Below are positions 39,717 through 46,530 of a stretch of DNA of 49,987 bases, piece by piece. The notes under the pieces are model-generated. The model made no database searches. It was given only the letters and a program-made list of their open reading frames with translations, and was not told where the DNA came from. How positions within the stretch are numbered: the first letter of the stretch is position 1; each line of letters starts with the position of its first letter. This stretch comes from Pedosphaera sp. Its GTDB lineage: Bacteria; Verrucomicrobiota; Verrucomicrobiia; Limisphaerales; Pedosphaeraceae. The translations under genes were made by a program, and so were the position numbers. The stretch spans positions 1 to 49,987 of the forward strand of contig JAQGPA010000092.1 in assembly GCA_028293325.1 (NCBI GenBank), read 5' to 3'.

Positions 39717-42020
39717 ATGCCCATCTCGATCAAGTCTCTTGCTTTCACCGGCGCCTGTTTGCTGCTTTTAACCACCGCGCCCTCACTGCTCGCTCAGCCC
39801 GCTCCCAAGCCCGTCTCCGCCGACCTCACACCCGCAACCATTCTTGGAACAATGGAACGCGTCGGCGATTGGCAACTCGCCAATCCTTCGCCCCACAAAC
39901 CGCGGGATTGGACTCAGGCTGCGCTCTATACCGGCATGATGGCGCTCGGCGGCGTTTCCGGTGACACCAGATACCTCGATGCCATGCGCCACATGGGCGA
40001 AGCCAACGCGTGGAACCTTGGCGAGCGCAAATTTGATGCCGACGACCACTGCGTCGGCCAAACTTACGTTGAATTATATCTTCGCTACAGTGACAAAGCC
40101 ATGATCGGTCCGATGCGCCAGCGATTCGACGACATCCTCGCCGTCCCATCGGAAGTTCAGTCACTTGAATTCACCAACCCGCAAGCCAAAGCGCGGGAAC
40201 ATTGGGCTTGGTGCGATTCCTTGTTCATGGGCCCGCCCACGTGGGTCCGTCTCTACTCTGTTACGGGCGACCAGCGTTATCTCGATTTCGCCGTCACCAA
40301 CTGGTGGCAGACCTCCGCTTATCTCTATGACAAAGACGAGCACCTCTATTTTCGCGACAGCACCTATTTCAAAAAATCGGAAGCCAACGGCAAGAAAGTT
40401 TTCTGGGGCCGCGGCAATGGCTGGGTAATGGGCGGCTTGGTCCGCGTTCTGCAATTTCTCCCGAACAACCATCCGGCCCGCCAGCAGTTCGTCCAGCAAT
40501 TCCGCGACATGGCCGACAAGCTGCTCACCTGTCAGCAACCGGACGGTCTCTGGCGTGCAAGCTTGCTCGACCCGGCGAGCTATCCGCTCAAGGAAACCAG
40601 CAGCTCAGCCTTCTACACCTACACCTTCGCCTGGGGCGTCAATCAAGGCTTGCTCGACCGCGCCAAATTCGGACCCGCTGTGGAAAAAGGTTGGCGCGCC
40701 TTGGTGGGCTGTGTGCAACCCGATGGCAAACTCACTCACGTTCAGCCCATTGGCGCGGACCCCAAGAAGTTCGACGAGAGCGGCACGGAAACTTATGGCG
40801 TTGGCGCCTTCCTGCTCGCGGGAACTGAGATCTACCGGATGGCCGTGCTCAAGGCCGCGCCGCCCGTCAAGGTCACCATCAACAATCCCGCTGACTTGCG
40901 CCGTGCCAATGAGACGGTCGAGTTGAATTTGAGCGACTTGAAAAAGCAGTTCGACAATAAGGACATTTCCAAGCTCACGGTAATGGACGAAGTTTCCGCG
41001 AAGATATTGGACTCCCAGGCTTACGCTTCTGTCCCCGACCAATCGCCAGATAAATTGCTATTCCAAGCAAATCTGACTCCCGGCGAAACCAGGTCTTACC
41101 TCGTGCTCGATGCCTCGGCCCTGCCTGCCACCCCTTCACCGATTGTCAAAACTTATGCCCGCCTCGTCACGGAACGCATGAATGATATGGCCTGGGAAAG
41201 TGATCGCTCGGCTCATCGCATATATCATCAGGACCTGATTAAGGGCGAAGGCACCATCAGCAGCGGCATTGATGTCTGGAGCAAGCGCACCCGCAATCTC
41301 GTCCTCAATAATTGGTATAAGGGTGCTGATTACCATGTGGACCACGGCGAAGGCATGGACGACTATCGCGTCGGTCGCAGCCGTGGTTGTGGCGGACTTG
41401 GCATTTGGGATGGCAAACAACTTTACGTTTCCATCAACTACCACAACGGTCGTGTCCTCACCACCGGCCCGATTCGCTCCGAGTTTGAATTGACGTATGA
41501 CGAATGGGACGCCGGCGGTCGCAAGATCACTGAGACCAAGCGCATCAGCATCGATGCTGGCTCCAACTTCAGCCGTGCCCAAAGCACCTTCACCACGGCG
41601 GACAAATCGCCCTTAGGCATCGGCGTCGGCATCGCCCAGCGTCCGGTTGAAGGAACAGTCGCCAAGGATCAAAAGGCAGGCTGGATGAGCTATTGGCAGC
41701 CATCGGACGGAACCAAGGGCAACATCGGCTGCGCGGTCATCCTGCCAGCAGGCAGCGTGAAGGAATTCGTTACGGAGAAAGACAGCATGCCGCCCGTGAC
41801 GCAAGCCGACATTGATAAACCCTCCACCGAAGGCGCCCCGGCCGTTGCCAATTTATTGGCGATCACCCAGGCCCAGGTAGGCAAACCTTTTACTTATTAC
41901 TTCGGCGCCGGCTGGATTCAGAGCGGCGATTTTCCCGACGCCAAAGCCTGGGAAGCCTGCGTCCGCGACTTCGCCGCACGCTGGGAGAAACCCTTGCAGG
42001 TGAAATTAAGCTCTAATTAG
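39717..42020 (+). CDS. secreted GH105 unsaturated rhamnogalacturonyl hydrolase fused to DUF4861
   Basis: A 767-residue exported enzyme. After a signal peptide (about 8-25) the N-terminal 380 residues are a GH105 alpha/alpha barrel: D-A-D-D-H-C-V-G-Q (near 108-116, acid residues), W-A-W-C-D-S-L-F-M-G-P-P, and G-R-G-N-G-W-V-M-G-G-L. GH105 hydrates and removes 4,5-unsaturated uronate from pectin or rhamnogalacturonan fragments, releasing KduI's substrate. Residues about 390-767 are DUF4861: W-E-S-D-R-S-A-H-R-I-Y, V-D-H-G-E-G-M-D-D-Y-R-V-G-R-S-R-G-C-G-G and the terminal G-A-G-W-I-Q-S-G-D-F. The DUF4861 role is unknown, perhaps sugar or product binding. The ATG at 39717 gives the signal peptide; a TTG precedes it. 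Confidence 0.9.
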   Translation: MPISIKSLAFTGACLLLLTTAPSLLAQPAPKPVSADLTPATILGTMERVGDWQLANPSPHKPRDWTQAALYTGMMALGGVSGDTRYLDAMRHMGEANAWNLGERKFDADDHCVGQTYVELYLRYSDKAMIGPMRQRFDDILAVPSEVQSLEFTNPQAKAREHWAWCDSLFMGPPTWVRLYSVTGDQRYLDFAVTNWWQTSAYLYDKDEHLYFRDSTYFKKSEANGKKVFWGRGNGWVMGGLVRVLQFLPNNHPARQQFVQQFRDMADKLLTCQQPDGLWRASLLDPASYPLKETSSSAFYTYTFAWGVNQGLLDRAKFGPAVEKGWRALVGCVQPDGKLTHVQPIGADPKKFDESGTETYGVGAFLLAGTEIYRMAVLKAAPPVKVTINNPADLRRANETVELNLSDLKKQFDNKDISKLTVMDEVSAKILDSQAYASVPDQSPDKLLFQANLTPGETRSYLVLDASALPATPSPIVKTYARLVTERMNDMAWESDRSAHRIYHQDLIKGEGTISSGIDVWSKRTRNLVLNNWYKGADYHVDHGEGMDDYRVGRSRGCGGLGIWDGKQLYVSINYHNGRVLTTGPIRSEFELTYDEWDAGGRKITETKRISIDAGSNFSRAQSTFTTADKSPLGIGVGIAQRPVEGTVAKDQKAGWMSYWQPSDGTKGNIGCAVILPAGSVKEFVTEKDSMPPVTQADIDKPSTEGAPAVANLLAITQAQVGKPFTYYFGAGWIQSGDFPDAKAWEACVRDFAARWEKPLQVKLSSN

Positions 42021-42044
42021 GCCGGACTCGGACGCCAAGGGCGG

Positions 42045-42467
42045 TTACATCCGCTTCTCATCGGCATCGATAAAATCAACAATGGTCTTGATATCGTCGC
42101 GCTGCGTTAAGCCAGCCTCTTTTTTTCGCATGACGAGCCGCTCGGTGATCTCACCGCCTTCGGTGCCACGATTAAGCACGTAATCCCGCCACGCCCCTTT
42201 TTCCGCCTCAGTCTTCTTGACGTTCTTCGCCACCCAATCCGCCACCTGCCCATCAGTGATTGAATTTTTAACCGCTTCAATCATCTGCTCCGGCGTCACG
42301 CCCGCCGCCTTGAGCCATGCACCGTCAAAACCTTTGGTAAAGTTTGCCTGATAATCTGCATGCAGCTTGCCCGCCAGATGCAGGCGGATTTTATCGACAA
42401 ACCGCGGCAGATGCACCCAGCCGGACATGGTTTCACGCGGACTGCGGGGAAAAATAATATCGCTCAT
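42045..42467 (-). CDS. DUF5069 family protein
   Basis: A 140-residue cytoplasmic protein starting M-S-D-I-I-F-P-R-S-P-R-E-T-M-S-G-W-V-H-L-P-R, the DUF5069 signature, then D-K-I-R-L-H-L-A-G-K-L and G-F-D-G-A-W-L-K. The family is widespread in Verrucomicrobiota and Planctomycetota and has no known function. The ATG at 42467 fits the family start; a longer frame extends upstream. It ends 24 bp from the convergent GH105 gene. Confidence 0.85.
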   Translation of the reverse strand: MSDIIFPRSPRETMSGWVHLPRFVDKIRLHLAGKLHADYQANFTKGFDGAWLKAAGVTPEQMIEAVKNSITDGQVADWVAKNVKKTEAEKGAWRDYVLNRGTEGGEITERLVMRKKEAGLTQRDDIKTIVDFIDADEKRM

Positions 42468-42819
42468 GCCCACATCATCCAAGGCGATCGCATTTCTGTC
42501 AACTATCCCCAGACCCACCTGGTGAACTGTAGCGCAAATCTTTGAACATTCGGATTCACGGGTTTACACCGATTTTAACCGCGGAGTCGCGGAGGCACGG
42601 AGAATACAAGTTCGGAGTGCGGAATGCGAAATTCTCGGAGGGGATTTTTTTGACAGGATTGGGAATGGATTGCGAATGGATTTTAATTCTCACGCAGAGA
42701 CGCAGAGGTGGAGGGGGATTCTCACCGCGAAATATGCGAAATACGCGAACGAAGCTGGAGGGGAATTTTTTCTGTTGCCCTGATTTCCTAACGGATGACT
42801 GGTTTTAGGAGATTGATTT

Positions 42820-42888
42820 CCGTCGGTTCCCGCGATTCAGGACGTGATACACCGCACCGGCATATTAGAGGCGTAGTTTGCGGGCCAT
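42820..42888 (-). pseudogene. RAYT transposase N-terminal remnant
   Basis: From ATG 42888 the minus strand reads M-A-R-K-L-R-L, an in-frame stop, then Y-A-G-A-V-Y-H-V-L-N-R-G-N-R-R. This is the Y1_Tnp RAYT start with a nonsense mutation; homology ends after about 23 codons and nothing else of the gene remains. Confidence 0.8.
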
Positions 42889-42940
42889 GGGCAAAGCCTG
42901 CACAGGCTCGCCAAAGGTGTCCACTATAAAAAGGTGGGAC
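42880..42940. repeat. RAYT 5'-flank repeat, copy B
   Basis: Contains the transposase start codon and its upstream DNA, running to CCACTATAAAAAGGTGGGAC. Nearly identical to copy C at 49070-49128, which lacks 2 bases after GCAAA; copy A (3844) is more diverged. Confidence 0.82.
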
Positions 42941-43161
42941 CCCTTTACGTCAAAATGATTTTTGTTGTTACTCTCCACCATCTTCTCATTCCTCTACTCC
43001 TTTACCTTCCATTCAGTTTTCGATGTTTTGTCTTCCAGAAAAACCATGGCCTTGACCTCCATGGCCTAGGTGGTTTGACTGGTTTGAACCAGCCTTTATC
43101 TTATTTATAGAGAATCATCAGGTAGAGGGTTTGAACGTTTCATCAAAACCATCAGCGCGAA

Positions 43162-45108
43162 ATGACTGAAGGAGAGCGAATTTTGGAGAAGGAAATGCCG
43201 GAGCCCGGCCAGTCGGAAAGGGCGTTGAGACAGAGCCAGGAGCGGCTAAGGCTGACAATTGCTGCGGCCGATCTCGGCATGTGGGATTGGGACATTGTCT
43301 CGGATCAGGGGGTCTGGTCCCCGCGCTGTCTCGAACTCTTCGGTCTCAGCCCCGGGACCCGTGTGACTTATCAGCGTTTCTTGGAAACGATTCATCCCGA
43401 GGACCGCGATCGTATCGACCAGGCCATCCGCACGGCCATGGAGCGGCACGAAGACTTCGACGCCGAAATGCGCATCGTCTGGCCCAACGGCACCGTCCAC
43501 TATCTTGCTGCAGGCGCACGTGCCTATTATGACCCCTCAGGCCGTCTGACACGGTTGATTGGTTTTGCCAAGGACATCACTCAGCACAAGCTGGCGGAGC
43601 GTCAACTCTCGCAGCAGGCGATGCTCCTGGACCTTGCTCCCTTCTTCGTGGTGGATATAGATTACCATATCGTCTTCTGGAGTCGCGGCATGCAAATGCT
43701 CTATGGCTGGTCAGGGCCAGAGGTCCTTGGAAAGAAGTCCGTTGAGCTTCTCCAGACGTCCTTTTCAACGCCCTTGGAGCAAATTCGGGACAAACTCTTC
43801 CGGGATGGCTCCTGGGAAGGAGAACTCGTACACACCCGAAAAGATGGGGAGCGTATCACCGTTGCCTGCCTATTGGTGCTCCAACGCGATGCTTCCGGTC
43901 AGGGGATTTCCGTCATGGAGGTCAACAACGACATCATCCAGCGCCGGCAAGCGCATGAGGCGGTTCGCGAAAGCCAGGAGCGGCTCAGTCTGGCAATTGC
44001 TACGGCCAATCTCGGCATGTGGGATTGGGACATTGTCTCGGATGAGGGGGTCTGGTCCCCACGCTCCTTCGACCTTTTCGGCATCAGCCCTGGTCCCCGC
44101 ATGACCTATCAACATTTCCTGGAAACGATTCACCCCGAGGACCGCGAGCGTGTTGATCGGAGCATCCGCGCTGTCGTGGAGCGGCACGAAGACTACGAGG
44201 GCGAATTGCGCATCGTCTTGCCCAACAGCACTGTCCGATATATTGTCTCGCGCGGACACGCCAACTATGATCCCTTAGGCCGCCCGACACGGATGATTGG
44301 TGTCGCCATGGACATCACCGCGCGCAAGCAGGCCGAGGATGCATTGCGCGCCGCCAAGGAGGAGCTTGCCCGCGCCAACCAGGAATTGGAAGAAAAGGTC
44401 CGGCAACGCACAGCCAAGCTGCAGGAAGCCATTGGAGAATTGCAACACATGTCCTACAGCATGATTCACGACATGCGCGCACCGCTGCGGTCCATGCAGG
44501 GCTTCGCCACCCTGTTGGAGGAGGACTACACAGACAGCCTGAAGGATCAGGGGTTGGAGTACTGCCGGCTCATCAGACAGTCAGCCACCCGGCTGGACCA
44601 CCTGGTGGCCGATGCGCTCAATTATGATAACGTGGTGCGCCAGGATTTCCCTTTAACCCCCGTGGAGGTCGGGAGCCTGCTGCGTGGGATGATCGAAACC
44701 TATCCAAACCTTCAAGAGCCAGAGGCCCACATTACCATCGAGTTCAGTGAATTGGTCGTGCATGGGAATCCGTCGTCGCTGACGCAATGCTTCGGCAACT
44801 TGCTGGGCAACGCTGTCAAGTTCGTCGCCCCGGGAGTGAAACCGCGCGTGGACGTGCGTGCTGAAGCCATTGGCGAAACGGTGCGCATTTGGGTGGAAGA
44901 CAATGGCATCGGCATCCCCAACGATGCGCAGCAGAGGATCTTCGGCCTGTTTCAACGGGTGTGCCACGAGGGCGAATACCCTGGAACCGGCCTCGGGCTT
45001 GCCATCGTGCGCAAAGCCGTCGAACGGATGGGTGGTCGGCTGGGTTTGGAGTCGGAGCCAGGCAAGGGAAGCAGGTTTTGGATTGAGTTACAGATGGCGT
45101 CCTTCTAA
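43162..45108 (+). CDS. soluble PAS-domain sensor histidine kinase (orphan)
   Basis: A 648-residue kinase with no transmembrane helix. Three PAS/PAC units (about 22-146, 150-265, 268-392) precede a coiled coil (about 394-425) and the HisKA domain: His436 in M-I-H-D-M-R-A-P-L-R. The ATPase has N-box F-G-N-L-L-G-N-A-V-K-F, D-N-G-I-G-I-P (580-586) and G-T-G-L-G-L-A-I-V. PAS1 and PAS3 are nearly the same sequence. H-D-M-R-A-P-L-R resembles the phytochrome-like and bacteriophytochrome kinase group. No response regulator adjoins it. The ATG at 43162 has no ribosome binding site; an ATG at 43195 with GGAGAAGG upstream is an alternative. It sits alone after the repeat zone, so lateral origin is possible. 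Confidence 0.9.
   Translation: MTEGERILEKEMPEPGQSERALRQSQERLRLTIAAADLGMWDWDIVSDQGVWSPRCLELFGLSPGTRVTYQRFLETIHPEDRDRIDQAIRTAMERHEDFDAEMRIVWPNGTVHYLAAGARAYYDPSGRLTRLIGFAKDITQHKLAERQLSQQAMLLDLAPFFVVDIDYHIVFWSRGMQMLYGWSGPEVLGKKSVELLQTSFSTPLEQIRDKLFRDGSWEGELVHTRKDGERITVACLLVLQRDASGQGISVMEVNNDIIQRRQAHEAVRESQERLSLAIATANLGMWDWDIVSDEGVWSPRSFDLFGISPGPRMTYQHFLETIHPEDRERVDRSIRAVVERHEDYEGELRIVLPNSTVRYIVSRGHANYDPLGRPTRMIGVAMDITARKQAEDALRAAKEELARANQELEEKVRQRTAKLQEAIGELQHMSYSMIHDMRAPLRSMQGFATLLEEDYTDSLKDQGLEYCRLIRQSATRLDHLVADALNYDNVVRQDFPLTPVEVGSLLRGMIETYPNLQEPEAHITIEFSELVVHGNPSSLTQCFGNLLGNAVKFVAPGVKPRVDVRAEAIGETVRIWVEDNGIGIPNDAQQRIFGLFQRVCHEGEYPGTGLGLAIVRKAVERMGGRLGLESEPGKGSRFWIELQMASF
43225..43599 (+). repeat. 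PAS1 copy of an internal duplication
   Basis: Codons 22-146 of the kinase. They match codons 268-392 across their length, including identical nucleotide runs such as GGCATGTGGGATTGGGACAT and the following bases. The partner copy lies exactly 738 bp on. Confidence 0.85.
43963..44337 (+). repeat. PAS3 copy of an internal duplication
   Basis: Codons 268-392, in register with 43225-43599 and differing mainly by point substitutions without indels. A different PAS (150-265) lies between the copies. Confidence 0.85.
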
Positions 45109-45432
45109 GTATTCTGCCCCTTTTCAACAGGTCAACGCCCTTTGAACGAAGCAAGTGTCAGTCCTTTATGTTTTCAGCTTCTTTCCTCATGGCCCTGCGG
45201 GTTCGCAGGCGGGCTTACCATGCACATCGCCAATTATTTTGCCGCACCGGGTGCCAGGGATAATTTGTGATGTCCAAGAGGCGGTCAACGGGGGACGCCA
45301 GCGCCTGGCTTAAGAATGGCCTATCCGAATACGTAAAATATCGGGAACAAATCTCCTGGTTGTTTCTCATACTCGTGTAAGTAGCCAAATTGTCGGTTTC
45401 CCGAACCAATTGAAACCAAAGCTGAGTAAAAC
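45109..45432. other. intergenic, no feature seen
   Basis: Between the histidine kinase and the SCO1-like gene. No open frame with protein-like character, no strong hairpin and no repeat shared with the rest of the window was found. Confidence 0.5.
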
Positions 45433-46428
45433 ATGATCTGGATTGCCCTAGCGATGGCAAGCCGTGCACAGCGTCGGAAATGCCGCCTGCGGTTGCTGTG
45501 GTTTGCCTTTTTGATTTTGGGATGGGTTGGAATTCTTCTGCCAACGCCGTCTCAAGCCGGCACAACGAATTACTTTGTTACTGGCGTCTTAAAGGGGGTT
45601 AAGCAAGACGAGCATCAACTCATTATCGCTCATGATGTTGTTCCCAATTTCATGGATGCCATGACGATGCCGTTCAATGTTAAAGATTCTGCGATTCTTA
45701 CCAATGTCGCGATCGGCGGGAAGATCACCTTTCAATTGCACGTCGCCGAAACAGAAAGCTGGGTGGACCACATCGAACAGGTCGCCGTTGTCCGGTCCGC
45801 GGCAGACCGCGTTCCCGCCTTGTTGAAAAGCGATTCCCAACCCGAGGCAAAAACCAACTCCTCGGCAATCAGTCGCTCCATAAACCCGCTGCGAGATTAC
45901 AAATTCACGAATGAACTTGGACAGCCGGTCAGCCTTTCCGATTTCCAGGGCCAGGCCATTGCCCTGACGTTTTTCTTCACGCGCTGCCCCATCCCGGAGT
46001 TTTGCCCGCGCCTGTCGCGAAACTTCGAACAAGTACAGCACAGGCTCGAAGCCATGGAAAATGCCCCTACAAACTGGCACCTGATCTCCGTCACTTTTGA
46101 TCCTGATCACGACACCTCGGAGGTGCTGAAGGCGTATGGCGCATCCTACCAATACGATCCTCTTCATTGGAGTTTTATAACCGGTCCGAAGGATAAAATC
46201 GCGGAGCTGGCCCGGTCATGTGACGTGAAATTCGATCCCGACAATGGCCTCTTCAACCATAACTTCCGCACGCTGATCATCGACGCCTCGAATCACCTGC
46301 AAATGGTCTTCCCAACCAGCGGTGACCTCTCTGAATCCATTGCGCAGGAATTACTCAAGGCTGCAGGCGGAACCAACCGAATCGCGGAATCTGCGACAAA
46401 CTACGGCCGCTCCGCGTCAGATAAATAA
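45433..46428 (+). CDS. CusF-like and SCO1/SenC-like copper protein fusion
   Basis: A 331-residue protein anchored or exported by a hydrophobic segment (about 21-40). Residues 47-120 are a CusF/copper-binding domain: V-T-G-V-L-K-G-V, H-D-V-V-P-N-F-M-D-A-M-T-M-P-F with Met74, 77, 79. Residues about 150-310 are an SCO1/SenC thioredoxin fold: F-F-F-T-R-C-P-I-P-E-F-C-P (C185, C191) and His276 in N-H-N-F-R-T-L. SCO1 delivers copper to cytochrome oxidase or acts as a thiol reductase. The cysteine spacing is C-x5-C, not the classic C-x3-C. The neighbour downstream (102 bp) carries a cupredoxin domain, suggesting a copper-handling pair. Confidence 0.85.
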   Translation: MIWIALAMASRAQRRKCRLRLLWFAFLILGWVGILLPTPSQAGTTNYFVTGVLKGVKQDEHQLIIAHDVVPNFMDAMTMPFNVKDSAILTNVAIGGKITFQLHVAETESWVDHIEQVAVVRSAADRVPALLKSDSQPEAKTNSSAISRSINPLRDYKFTNELGQPVSLSDFQGQAIALTFFFTRCPIPEFCPRLSRNFEQVQHRLEAMENAPTNWHLISVTFDPDHDTSEVLKAYGASYQYDPLHWSFITGPKDKIAELARSCDVKFDPDNGLFNHNFRTLIIDASNHLQMVFPTSGDLSESIAQELLKAAGGTNRIAESATNYGRSASDK

Positions 46429-46530
46429 AAATAATTGAGAAGTCGGGAACAAAACCAACTCGTTGTGCGTCGCAACTCAAGTAAGTCGTATTTCGCATTT
46501 TGAATTCGGTTTAACAAAAGAAAGAGCAAA

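Larger units (their letters stand above)
42468..43161. other. intergenic zone of dispersed repeats and a transposase remnant
   Basis: No intact gene. About 42575-42740 has several copies of a GCAGAG/GCGGAG motif (ACCGCGGAGTCGCGGAGG, then CACGCAGAGACGCAGAGG) and ACCGCGAAATATGCGAAATACGCGAACG, known style of dispersed intergenic repeats. A RAYT remnant (42820-42888) follows. Near 43046-43092 are paired CCATGG and a CTGGTT-TG-AACCAG palindrome (43079-43092). Confidence 0.6.
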
